A stretch of 64,000 nucleotides of DNA, from contig NZ_CP116338.1 in NCBI RefSeq assembly GCF_028198145.1, forward strand, positions 1,302,001 to 1,366,000, given 5' to 3'. The stretch's first letter is position 1; the number at the start of each line of letters is the position of its first letter. The translations under genes were made by a program, and so were the position numbers. This DNA comes from Microbacterium sp. nov. GSS16. Its GTDB lineage: Bacteria; Actinomycetota; Actinomycetes; Actinomycetales; Microbacteriaceae. Shown piece after piece: positions 23,603 through 31,273 of this stretch. The notes under the pieces were generated by a model, which was given only the letters and a program-made list of their open reading frames with translations, made no database searches and had not been told where the DNA came from.

Positions 23603-24454
23603 TCAGAGGATGACGGTCGAGCGCCCGTGCACGATCACGCGGTCCTCGGCATGCCACTTCACGGCGCGGGCGAGCACGAACCGCTCCACATCGGCTCCGC
23701 GCCGCTGCAGCTCCGCCGCAGACTCCGCGTGCGTGACGCGGGTGACGTCCTGCTCGATGATCGGGCCCTCGTCGAGATCGGCGGTCGCGTAGTGGGCGGT
23801 CGCGCCGATCAGCTTCACGCCGCGCTCCTTGGCGCGGGCGTAGGGATTCGCGCCGATGAACGCGGGAAGGAACGAGTGGTGGATGTTGATCACCGGCGCT
23901 CCGAGCCGCTCGATGAATCCGTCGGTGAGGATCTGCATGTAGCGGGCGAGCACGACCAGGTCGACGTTGCCCTGCAGCAGCTCGAGCTGGCGGGCCTCCA
24001 TCGCGGCCTTGTCCCCGGACGGGATGTGCATGAACGGCACCCCGAAGGAGCGCACCGATTCGGCGAGGTCGGGATGGTTGGAGATCACCATGGTCACATC
24101 GATGTCGAGCTCGCCGCGCTGTGTGCGCCAGAGCAGCTCCATCAGGCAGTGGTCGTACTTCGACACGAAGATCGCCACGCGCTTGCGCTTGGCGGTGTCG
24201 TGCAGCGACCACTCCATCCCGAACCGGTCGGCGACCTCGGCGATCGACGCCTCGAGCTCCGGGCGCTTGGCAGAGAGCCCGTCGAGGTGGATGACGGTGC
24301 GCTGGAAGAACCGTCCGCCTTCCTCGTCGGTCGAGTGCTGGTCGAGCGAGATGATGTTCGCCCCGTGCGCGGCCAGCACTCCCGCGACGGCCGCGACGAT
24401 CCCGGGCTGGTCGTCGCAGGCGATGAGAAGGCGTGCGGTGTCGGTGTGCGGCAT
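23603..24454 (-). CDS. purU: Formyltetrahydrofolate deformylase
   Basis: 283 residues with start ATG at 24454 behind GGAG at five bases. An N-terminal ACT domain (about 1-80, LLIACDDQPGIVAAVAGVLAAHGANI) precedes the formyltransferase-fold catalytic domain. Catalytic residues are visible as N and H in INIHHSFLPAF and the Asp in GATAHYATADLDEGPII. It hydrolyses 10-formyl-THF to formate and THF, balancing the one-carbon pool. Convergent with the nitronate monooxygenase gene, with a 7-bp inverted repeat (23573-23579 / 23600-23606) between. Confidence 0.94.
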   Translation of the reverse strand: MPHTDTARLLIACDDQPGIVAAVAGVLAAHGANIISLDQHSTDEEGGRFFQRTVIHLDGLSAKRPELEASIAEVADRFGMEWSLHDTAKRKRVAIFVSKYDHCLMELLWRTQRGELDIDVTMVISNHPDLAESVRSFGVPFMHIPSGDKAAMEARQLELLQGNVDLVVLARYMQILTDGFIERLGAPVINIHHSFLPAFIGANPYARAKERGVKLIGATAHYATADLDEGPIIEQDVTRVTHAESAAELQRRGADVERFVLARAVKWHAEDRVIVHGRSTVIL

Positions 24455-24529
24455 GGATGCTCCTGAACTGGGGTGTCTGTCGATTCTGCCCGCATCCGGA
24501 GGGCGGCGCCGAATCGTTACCCTTGACCC

Positions 24530-24991
24530 ATGGGGCCGACCGAGGAGCTGCTGCGCGATGCCCGCGCGCGCCTCGCCGCGGCACCGCGCGAGTCGCTGGG
24601 CCGCGAGCGCACCTCGCGGTGGCGTGCCGATCGGATCGTCCCCGCGGGTGCCGCCTGGCACCTCGGCGTGCTGCTGCTCACAGATGAAGGCGTGCTGTCG
24701 ACCGCCGAGATCCTGCGCGCCGCCGAGCCCGTGCGGCGCGGCTACACGGCCGAGTCGGCGCGGGCGAGAGCAGAGCGGAGGGCGCAGGCGCGTCGAGGTG
24801 GTTTCGCCGAGGGCGAGGTCGTGCACGTCGGATGGCAGGTGCTCGACGCAGCTGCGGTCGACGCGGGCGGAGTGTCGGGCCCTCTGGCCCTGGTCGAGGG
24901 GGTGCCGAGCGTGCGGTGGTCGCCGGGTGGCCTGCTCGTGCCGCTGCAGGGCTATCTCGACGAGCGCATCGCGCTCGCCATCGGAACCTGA
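24530..24991 (+). CDS. Hypothetical actinobacterial protein
   Basis: 153 residues, MGPTEELLRDARARLAA onward. A helical N-terminus is followed by a basic Arg/Ala-rich stretch (about 78-90) and a compact alpha/beta end (GPLALVEGVPSVRWSPGGLLVPLQGYLDERIALA). I recognise this as a recurrent actinobacterial protein without assigned function and see no catalytic motif. Start by ATG 75 bases from the divergent purU start. Confidence 0.7.
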   Translation: MGPTEELLRDARARLAAAPRESLGRERTSRWRADRIVPAGAAWHLGVLLLTDEGVLSTAEILRAAEPVRRGYTAESARARAERRAQARRGGFAEGEVVHVGWQVLDAAAVDAGGVSGPLALVEGVPSVRWSPGGLLVPLQGYLDERIALAIGT

Positions 24992-24995
24992 CCCC

Positions 24996-25031
24996 CAGGC
25001 CCCACCCTGGCTCCCTGGGCCTGTCGAAGGG
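24996..25031. repeat. Dispersed repeat/terminator element between convergent genes
   Basis: CCCTGGGCCTGTCGAAGGG at 25013-25031 is a copy of the repeat also found at 10513-10535 and 27631-27649. Here it forms part of a hairpin: CAGGCCC (24996-25002) pairs with GGGCCTG (25017-25023). It lies between the ends of convergent genes and could terminate both. Confidence 0.6.
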
Positions 25032-25036
25032 CGACC

Positions 25037-25753
25037 TCAGCCGCGCAGAAGCTCAGGGAAGCGCGCCAGCAGGTCGTGGCCGTCGACGGACGCATCGAGG
25101 ATCGCGCGCTCGGTGCGCTCGTAGTCGCGCGGGTCGAAATAGCCGGATGCCCGGTACACCGCCATCCGATCGGCGAAGTCCTGGGGCGACGCCTCAGGGT
25201 GGAACTGCGTGGCGTACAGCCGCTCGCCGACCCGATACGCCTGCACGGTGCAGGCGTCGTTGGTGGCGAGCAGCACGGCTCCCGGCGGCGTCTCGCGCGC
25301 TGACTCCTTGTGCGCGGTGAAGACCGACATCGTGGGCGCGCCGGGGCCGAACAGCGGATCGCCGATGCCCGCATCGGTCAGCTGCACACTGGTCGCGCTG
25401 GCCTGCTCGGGCTGACCGGTGTGCACCTCGCCACCCAGCATCCGTGTCACGACGCCGATGCCGTAGCAGGTGAACAGCGCGGTCGCGTCGCCGTCGAGCG
25501 CACGCCGGGCGATCCGCTCGAGGTCGTGCTCCACCGCCCGCTGATACTCGTCCTTCTCGGCATCCGTCACGTTGAACGGCGATCCGCCGATGACGAAGCC
25601 CTCGTACTGCTGCCACTCCACCGTCTCGAGTGAGGCGTGCAGCAGGTCAAGGCGGTCCAGGGAGCCGACGCCCAGTCCGCGCCGGAACGAGCGGTGCTCG
25701 GCGTCGGCCGCGCTCCGCTCCGGTCGGACGCACACGTACAGCACCGAGGACAT
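25037..25753 (-). CDS. Class I glutamine amidotransferase domain protein
   Basis: 238 residues. The nucleophile elbow is ALFTCYGIG with C96, and the His/Glu of the triad are H185 and E187 in TQFHPEAS, as in GMP-synthase-like GATase1 domains. There is no attached synthetase domain, so the protein is a stand-alone amidotransferase/hydrolase, perhaps acting on a gamma-glutamyl compound. It is encoded alone, leftward. Confidence 0.86.
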   Translation of the reverse strand: MSSVLYVCVRPERSAADAEHRSFRRGLGVGSLDRLDLLHASLETVEWQQYEGFVIGGSPFNVTDAEKDEYQRAVEHDLERIARRALDGDATALFTCYGIGVVTRMLGGEVHTGQPEQASATSVQLTDAGIGDPLFGPGAPTMSVFTAHKESARETPPGAVLLATNDACTVQAYRVGERLYATQFHPEASPQDFADRMAVYRASGYFDPRDYERTERAILDASVDGHDLLARFPELLRG

Positions 25754-25813
25754 GCGCCGAGTCTATTGGGCGATTCGGCCTGAGCCGGGAATACGGGCCG
25801 TGGGTCGATGTTG

Positions 25814-25838
25814 AAGTTGACAGCACTACGCTCAACTT
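25814..25838 (+). promoter_or_regulatory. HAIR-like (HspR-type) operator before the ClpC-like gene
   Basis: AAGTTGA (25814-25820) and TCAACTT (25832-25838) form a perfect 7-bp inverted repeat with an 11-base spacer. The HspR box is CTTGAGT-N7-ACTCAAG, that is TTGA-N11-TCAA; the TTGA and TCAA halves and the spacing match, the inner GT/AC do not. It ends 14 bases before the start codon. Heat-shock control by HspR is inferred. Confidence 0.5.
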
Positions 25839-25852
25839 TGAGAGGAAAGGTA

Positions 25853-28423
25853 ATGCCCAACGACTTCAACGAAGCGGGTTCAGGATCTTTCGACGAGTTC
25901 CTGGCCCGTTATCTCGCGGGGGAGCGCAACCGGCAGGCTCGCTCGATCGACCTCGCTCGGTTCCTCACCGCGCGCACCCAGCAGGTCCTGCAACGCGCCG
26001 GCCGTTTCGCGCTCGAGCGCGGGCAGACCGATCTCGACTCGCTGCACGTGCTGCGGGTGATCGTCGAGGACGACGCGGTGTCGCAGGCGATCCGGCACAT
26101 CGGCGTCGACCCGCAGGCCATCGTGGCGGCCGTCGACGCGGGTCTGCCCGTTCCTGCCGAACCCGCGGCCCTGAGCGCCGCGACGATCACGCCGGGCGCC
26201 AGCCGTGCGCTGTTCCACTCGTACCAGGTGGCTCGTTCGTCCGGCGCGACCTACATCGACCCCGAGCACCTGTTCTTCGCGCTCGTTCTGGCCCAGGACG
26301 TGCCGGCCGGTCAGATCCTCGCCCGCGTCGGCGTCACGCCGGAGGCCCTCACGCAGGGTCTTCGCGAGCCGGTCACCGCGGGAGCCGACACCGATGAGGG
26401 CACGGCAGAGCAGGCATCCGCCACTCCCATGCTCGACCAGTACGGGCTCGACCTCACCGCTCGCGCTCGCGCAGGCGAGCTGGACCCCGTCATCGGGCGC
26501 GCCGAAGAGATCGAGCAGGCCATCGAGATCCTCAGCCGCCGTACGAAGAACAACCCCGTGCTGATCGGCGAAGCGGGCGTCGGCAAGACGGCGATCGTCG
26601 AAGGGCTCGCTCGTGCGATCGTCGAGAACGCCGTGCCCGCGCAGCTCGCAGACCGCCGTGTCATCGCTCTGGATCTGCCGGCGATGCTCTCGGGCACCCG
26701 CTACCGCGGTGACTTCGAGGAGCGCCTGACGATGACGATGGATGAGATCGCCGCGCACAAGGGCGAGATCATCGTGTTCATCGATGAGGTGCACACCGTC
26801 GTCGGCGCCGGCGGATCGGGCGACGGCGGCATGGACGCCGGGAACATCCTCAAGCCCCGCCTCGCCCGTGGTGATCTGCACCTCGTGGGTGCCACCACGC
26901 TGAGCGAGTACCGACGCATCGAGAAGGATCCGGCGCTCGAGCGTCGTTTCCAGCCTGTGAGGGTCTCGGAGCCGTCGACCGACGACGCCGTGCTGATCCT
27001 CGAGGGCCTGCTGCCCGCCTACCAGCAGCACCACTCCGTGACGTACACCGCCGACGCCGTGCGTGCCGCCGTCGAGCTGAGTGCGCGCTATCTGCCCGAC
27101 AGGGTGCTGCCCGATAAGGCCATCGACCTGATCGATCAGGCCGGCGCGCGGCTGAGGCTGCGCCTCGGCGTGGTGCCCGACGTCGATAAGATGGTGGCCC
27201 GGCTCGACGAGCTCGAGTCGCGGAAGGACGCCGCGGTGAACGCGGAGCACTACGAGGAGGCCTCGCGCATCCGTGACGAGATCGCGGAGCTTCAGGGCCG
27301 GATCGATGCCGCGGGCGCGCCTGCGACGACTGCGCCGGCTGCCGAGGCCGTCGTCGACGAGTCGCAGATCGCCGCCGTGGTGTCGCGGGCGACGGGCATC
27401 CCCGTGAGCCGTCTCACCGAGACCGAGCGCGAGCGGCTCGGCGAGCTCGAAGCCGACCTGCACGCGCGCGTGATCGGGCAGGACGACGCGGTGGCCGCGG
27501 TGGCTCGGGCCGTGCGGCGCAGCCGCACCGGCATGGGCGACGCTCGTCGTCCCGTCGGATCGTTCCTGTTCCTCGGTCCGACCGGTGTGGGCAAGACCGA
27601 GCTGGCGAAGGCTCTCGCCGACCGCCTGTTCCCCTCGACAGGCTCAGGGCAGGCGGACACGGCGAACGTGATCCGCTTCGACATGAGCGAGTTCGGCGAG
27701 CGGCACACCGTGTCTCGCCTGGTCGGGTCCCCTCCCGGCTACGTGGGGTACGACGAGGCCGGTCAGCTCACCGAGCGGGTGCGGCGCAACCCCTACTCGA
27801 TCGTGCTGTTCGATGAGATCGAGAAAGCGCACCCCGACGTGTTCAACCTGCTGCTGCAGGTGCTCGACGACGGACGCCTCACCGACGGGCAGGGCCGCAC
27901 GGTCGACTTCCGCAACACGGTGATCGTGATGACCTCGAACATCGGCTCGGAGTTCCTGGCCTCGCGCTCTGGGGCCCTCGGTTTCGTGGCGTCGCAGGAT
28001 GCCTCGGCGAACGGCTTCGCGTCGGCGGAGGACCTGCGGGCTCGAGTGATGGGCAGGCTGCGCGAGGCGATGCGGCCGGAGTTCCTGAATCGCATCGACG
28101 AGATCGTGCTGTTCCAGAAGCTCGGTCGCCAGGAGCTGGGCCGGATCGTCCGGCTCATGCTGCAGGCGACCTCGCAGCGCCTGTCCGCTCGCGGCGTCTC
28201 ACTCGAGGTGTCGGATGCCGCTGTCGAGTGGCTGGGCGAGCACGGCTACGAGCCGGAGTACGGCGCGCGTCCGCTGCGCCGCCTCATCCAGCGTGAGGTC
28301 GACGACCGCATCGCAGACCTGTTCGTGACCGGTGAGCTCGCTGACGGCGGCGACGTGCGGGTCGAATCCGCAGGAGGCGGGCTGTCGGTCACCGCGGGCA
28401 CGGTCCACCGCGCGGCTGCCTGA
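25853..28423 (+). CDS. Clp ATPase (ClpC-type unfoldase with UVR-like middle domain)
   Basis: 856 residues, start ATG at 25853 behind GAGAGGAAAGG. It contains an N-terminal Clp repeat domain (about 1-145), NBD1 with Walker A GEAGVGKT at 239-246 and Walker B IVFIDEVH, a short middle region with a UVR-like [18 protein letters not shown], and NBD2 with Walker A GPTGVGKT at 575-582. L709-G710-F711 (SGALGF) corresponds to the ClpP-docking LGF loop, so it probably feeds ClpP rather than acting as a ClpB disaggregase. Residues 594-605 ([12 protein letters not shown]) directly after the second Walker helix are encoded by a copy of the dispersed repeat and look like an insertion. Confidence 0.9.
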   Translation: MPNDFNEAGSGSFDEFLARYLAGERNRQARSIDLARFLTARTQQVLQRAGRFALERGQTDLDSLHVLRVIVEDDAVSQAIRHIGVDPQAIVAAVDAGLPVPAEPAALSAATITPGASRALFHSYQVARSSGATYIDPEHLFFALVLAQDVPAGQILARVGVTPEALTQGLREPVTAGADTDEGTAEQASATPMLDQYGLDLTARARAGELDPVIGRAEEIEQAIEILSRRTKNNPVLIGEAGVGKTAIVEGLARAIVENAVPAQLADRRVIALDLPAMLSGTRYRGDFEERLTMTMDEIAAHKGEIIVFIDEVHTVVGAGGSGDGGMDAGNILKPRLARGDLHLVGATTLSEYRRIEKDPALERRFQPVRVSEPSTDDAVLILEGLLPAYQQHHSVTYTADAVRAAVELSARYLPDRVLPDKAIDLIDQAGARLRLRLGVVPDVDKMVARLDELESRKDAAVNAEHYEEASRIRDEIAELQGRIDAAGAPATTAPAAEAVVDESQIAAVVSRATGIPVSRLTETERERLGELEADLHARVIGQDDAVAAVARAVRRSRTGMGDARRPVGSFLFLGPTGVGKTELAKALADRLFPSTGSGQADTANVIRFDMSEFGERHTVSRLVGSPPGYVGYDEAGQLTERVRRNPYSIVLFDEIEKAHPDVFNLLLQVLDDGRLTDGQGRTVDFRNTVIVMTSNIGSEFLASRSGALGFVASQDASANGFASAEDLRARVMGRLREAMRPEFLNRIDEIVLFQKLGRQELGRIVRLMLQATSQRLSARGVSLEVSDAAVEWLGEHGYEPEYGARPLRRLIQREVDDRIADLFVTGELADGGDVRVESAGGGLSVTAGTVHRAAA
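27631..27649. repeat. Dispersed repeat copy inside the Clp ATPase gene
   Basis: CCCCTCGACAGGCTCAGGG matches the repeat core seen in inverse orientation at 25013-25031 and in variant form at 10513-10535. It is in frame and encodes PSTGSG near residue 594. A further weak remnant (GGACAGGCTCAG) is at 42210-42221 in the end of an MFS gene. Confidence 0.7.
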
Positions 28424-28434
28424 CGGCCGGCGGT

Positions 28435-28471
28435 GCTGACCTCTGCCCTCATCTGCGGGGCAGAGGTCAGC
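28435..28471. terminator. 14-bp perfect stem between convergent Clp and LysR-like genes
   Basis: GCTGACCTCTGCCC (28435-28448) pairs perfectly with GGGCAGAGGTCAGC (28458-28471) around a 9-base loop. It starts 12 bases after the Clp stop and overlaps the stop codon of the leftward gene (28467-28469), a typical bidirectional terminator. Confidence 0.75.
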
Positions 28472-29177
28472 GTGACGAGTTCGCGGTGCGTCCGCGCACG
28501 ATGCCGACGAACGTCTCGACGTCCGGCGTGGTCGCGTCACGCAGCCACGCCAGTGCGACGGTCGAGGTCCGCCCGCCGAGGAGCGGACGGTAGTCGACGT
28601 CTCGGCGGTGGTGCAGCCGGGCGAGCGACATCGGCACGATGAGGATGCCGACGCCGGAGGCCACGGTCGCGACGGAGTCTTCCGTGGTCTCTATCGTCGG
28701 GAACGACGGTGTCTGCGTGGGCAGATCGAGCGGCCCGAGCACGTCATCGCCGGGGGTGATCAGCACCTGTCCGGTGAGATCGTCGGCCGTGAGGCTGTCC
28801 GTCGCCATCAGGAACGAGTCGATGGGCGCCACGACGACGGGAACCTCGTCGTACAGCGGGATCACGTGCAGGGAGTCGCGGTCGTCGAGGGGAAGACGCA
28901 CCAGCGCGGCATCGAGATCGTCGAGGGCTGCACGCTGACCGGCGACCGTGATGGGCACGACGTCCATGCCGACGTGCGGCATGCGCTCCCTCCAGGCGTC
29001 CACCCACTTGCCCGGGGTGGCGCCCGGGATGACGCCGAGCCGGAACCGGCGCGGCGTCTGGTCTGCCGGGGGCGCAGGCTGCGCCGCAGGGCGAGGCGTG
29101 CGCTTCTGTGCCGGCTTCTGTGTCTTCGCCGGGCGCGGACGCCCACCCTTCGGAGCGCGGCGCCGGTCGTTCTTCAC
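28467..29177 (-). CDS. LysR-type substrate-binding domain protein lacking a DNA-binding domain
   Basis: 236 residues from a GTG at 29177 (VKNDRRRAPKGG). The first 50 residues are Lys/Arg/Pro-rich and disordered instead of the usual LysR winged helix. The rest follows the LysR effector domain: FRLGVIPGATPGKWVDAWRERMP, DAALVRLPLDDRDSLHVIPLYDEVPVVVAP, SVATVASGVGILIVPMSLARLHH, DVDYRPLLGG. It may sense a small molecule and work through a partner, or bind nucleic acid through its basic tail. No ribosome binding site marks the start strongly, but no upstream winged helix exists in any frame. Confidence 0.78.
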   Translation of the reverse strand: MKNDRRRAPKGGRPRPAKTQKPAQKRTPRPAAQPAPPADQTPRRFRLGVIPGATPGKWVDAWRERMPHVGMDVVPITVAGQRAALDDLDAALVRLPLDDRDSLHVIPLYDEVPVVVAPIDSFLMATDSLTADDLTGQVLITPGDDVLGPLDLPTQTPSFPTIETTEDSVATVASGVGILIVPMSLARLHHRRDVDYRPLLGGRTSTVALAWLRDATTPDVETFVGIVRGRTANSSR

Positions 29178-29207
29178 CGGTTCAGCGTACCGGCCGTGGA
29201 TGCAGAA

Positions 29208-29239
29208 GAGCCCGCCGGCCGAATCGACCAGGCGGGCTC
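29208..29239 (-). terminator. 9-bp inverted repeat after the hexapeptide protein gene
   Basis: GAGCCCGCC (29208-29216) and GGCGGGCTC (29231-29239) pair perfectly around a 14-base loop, just beyond the stop of the leftward hexapeptide gene (29252) and upstream of the LysR-like gene. Probable terminator. Confidence 0.5.
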
Positions 29240-29251
29240 CGGTGGACGGGA

Positions 29252-29659
29252 TCAGGCGGCGAGCCAGAGTCCCTTGCGGTCGGTGATGACGGTGAGACCG
29301 GGGGCGACGCTCTCGTCGTGGCCGATGCGCGTTCCCCGTGCGACCCGCGCTCCCGCGCCGATCTCGGTGCGGACGCCGATCCACGCGCCGTCGCCGACGG
29401 CCGCTCCGACGCCGATGTGCGCGTGCGCGTCGATCCGCGCGTTCTCGCCGATCACGGCATCCGGCTCCACCCAGGCGCCGCGCGCGACCCGCGCACCGGC
29501 GCCGACGCGAGCGCCCGGTTCGACATAGGCGCCGGCTTCGATGAGGGCCTTCGGATGCACCTTCGCGCCGTGTGCGACGAGTCCGCGGCCATTGACGTGC
29601 TTGCGGTAGCGCAGCGTGGCGCCCTGGTCGTCCTCGATATCGATGTAGTTCTTGCCCAC
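29252..29659 (-). CDS. Left-handed beta-helix (hexapeptide repeat) protein
   Basis: 135 residues from a GTG at 29659 preceded by GGAGGAAAC. After a 27-residue N-terminus (GKNYIDIEDDQGATLRYRKH) come about 14 hexapeptide turns of the form [AIV]-G-x-x-A/V-x, with His in HGAKVHP and IDAHAHIG. It has the fold of acyl/acetyl transferases and gamma-carbonic anhydrases, but neither the three-His zinc set of the anhydrases nor a transferase loop is evident. Predicted trimeric beta-helix of unknown role. Confidence 0.75.
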   Translation of the reverse strand: MGKNYIDIEDDQGATLRYRKHVNGRGLVAHGAKVHPKALIEAGAYVEPGARVGAGARVARGAWVEPDAVIGENARIDAHAHIGVGAAVGDGAWIGVRTEIGAGARVARGTRIGHDESVAPGLTVITDRKGLWLAA

Positions 29660-29739
29660 GTTTCCTCCCGTGTTCCGGAGTCTTCCGGATATATGTACAA
29701 CCGGGAGGGGGCTTGATTCATTCCCCGTTTGGGATTAGC
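29660..29739. promoter_or_regulatory. Short intergenic region with promoter of the hexapeptide gene
   Basis: 80 bases between the Nei stop and the hexapeptide gene start. It is unusually AT-rich for this chromosome around GATATATGTACA (about 29687-29698), the probable promoter core. No inverted repeat of note. Confidence 0.3.
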
Positions 29740-30513
29740 TCACCGCTGACAGTTCGGACACCAGAATGTGATGCGCTCGCGGGTCGGATCGGCGCCCAGC
29801 TCGCCCTTGCGGATGCGGGTGCCGCAGCGTCGGCACGAGCGGCCCGCGCGCCCGTAGACCCAGTCGGTGAAGCCCCGCCTGGCGTCTCCCGTGAAAGTGC
29901 GATCCATTCGGTCGCGGTTCGCCCTGATGGTGCGCACGCCGAGGTCGAGCAGGGCGGGAACATCCACGTCCGGCGTCGGCGTCTCGGGCCGGACACCGCG
30001 CAGGAACAGCAGTTCCGCCGCATACTCGTTGCCGAACCCTGCGACGTTGCGCTGGTCGAGCAGGGCGACGTGGATGGGACGAGTGTCTGCGCTGAGGCGC
30101 CGGATCGCCTCGTCCAGATCCCAGTTCTCGGAGAGCGGGTCGGGTCCGAGGTAGTCGACCAGCTGGCCCTCGTCGCGGGTGGGCACCAGCTTCACCTCGG
30201 CGATGTCGACGCCGACTGCTTCGTGTTCGGCGGTGCCCACGATCGCGCGCACCTTGAATGCGGGATGACGCCACTTCTCGCCCGGGCGATAGGTGAACCA
30301 TGCTCCGTCCATGCGCAGATGGGAATGCAGGGTGAACTCGCCGATCCGCATCAGCAGGTGCTTGCCGCGAGGAACGACGTCGTGCACCGTCCGCCCTCTG
30401 AGGTCGGCTGTGGCCAGGCGCGGCACGCGCAGGTCGAAGCGGGTCACCTCCTGCTCGCGCAGCGCGGCGTCGAGGCGCTTCGCGGCGCGATAGATCGTGT
30501 CGCCCTCAGGCAC
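29740..30513 (-). CDS. nei: Fpg/Nei-family DNA glycosylase (endonuclease VIII, Nei2-like)
   Basis: 257 residues. The catalytic N-terminus M-P2-E3-GDTIYRAAK is intact (Pro2 Schiff base, Glu3), the H2TH region includes LLDQRNVAGFGNEYAAELLF, and the C-terminal zinc finger reads CRRC...FWCPNC. It excises oxidised pyrimidines and nicks DNA. Its start overlaps the end of the EI24 gene by eight bases and the large Lhr helicase gene is just upstream, the same helicase-glycosylase neighbourhood as lhr-nei in mycobacteria, which supports a shared repair role. Confidence 0.93.
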   Translation of the reverse strand: MPEGDTIYRAAKRLDAALREQEVTRFDLRVPRLATADLRGRTVHDVVPRGKHLLMRIGEFTLHSHLRMDGAWFTYRPGEKWRHPAFKVRAIVGTAEHEAVGVDIAEVKLVPTRDEGQLVDYLGPDPLSENWDLDEAIRRLSADTRPIHVALLDQRNVAGFGNEYAAELLFLRGVRPETPTPDVDVPALLDLGVRTIRANRDRMDRTFTGDARRGFTDWVYGRAGRSCRRCGTRIRKGELGADPTRERITFWCPNCQR

Positions 30514-31261
30514 GGTGCGCCGCTGTCGACGAGCGCTGATGCAGCAGGTCGCGCGCCAGCACGGTGGCTCCGGCGACCGCGGTCGGCATGGTGAACACCG
30601 CGCCGAGGGGCACCATGAAGCACAGCTGGGTCGCCGCGCCGAATCCGAGCAGGCGGGCCCGCCGCCCCGAGAAGAGCCGCGAACGCTCGGCAGTCGGGAT
30701 GTCGCGCGCGTTCAGCGCACGGCCGGTCAGCTCGCGCGCGAGCAGGCGGCCGGTCAGCAGCACGCTCACGACGGCGGCGAGCGGAGCACCGATGAGTGGC
30801 ACGAACCCCGATGCCAGCGCCAGCAGGGCGACGAGCGCACCGAGCGCGATCAGCCGGATGCTCTCGCCGAGCGCCACGAGGAATCCGCCGTCTCCCTCGG
30901 GTACATCGCCGCCGAGGTCGGTCTCGACAGCACGCCAGATCCGCTGGTAGAACGGGTCGCCGATCAGCAGCGTGAGCGCGGTGAACGTCACGCTCGCCAG
31001 CGCCAGGATCGCGATCACCGCGAGCACCCCGACGGCGGTACGCAGGGCGTTGCGCCAGAACGGATCCCACCCGTCGGCGAACGGTGTCGCCCAGGTGGTG
31101 ATGCCACCGAGGTTCAGCAGCAGCGGAACGATCGCGGCGGCAAGCAGCGCGAGGGCGATGAGGCCGGGCACGAGACCGAGCGCCATCAGCCCGGGGCGCC
31201 GCCGCCAGTACCCGAAGCCGCGCCCGAGGTAGCGGACGCCGGTGAAGAACTCGCTGAGCAT
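30506..31261 (-). CDS. EI24-domain membrane protein
   Basis: 251 residues from the ATG at 31261; a TTG at 31273 four codons upstream is possible. Four to five hydrophobic segments, with N-terminal EFFTGVRYLGRGFGYWRRRPGLM and an internal LLIGDPFYQRIWRAVE, match the EI24/CysZ-like superfamily (DUF540). CysZ members transport sulfate, but the actinobacterial branch is uncharacterised. It overlaps nei and starts 12 bases after lhr, so the three genes probably form an operon. Confidence 0.82.
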   Translation of the reverse strand: MLSEFFTGVRYLGRGFGYWRRRPGLMALGLVPGLIALALLAAAIVPLLLNLGGITTWATPFADGWDPFWRNALRTAVGVLAVIAILALASVTFTALTLLIGDPFYQRIWRAVETDLGGDVPEGDGGFLVALGESIRLIALGALVALLALASGFVPLIGAPLAAVVSVLLTGRLLARELTGRALNARDIPTAERSRLFSGRRARLLGFGAATQLCFMVPLGAVFTMPTAVAGATVLARDLLHQRSSTAAHRA

Positions 31262-31273
31262 GTGTGCAGTCAA

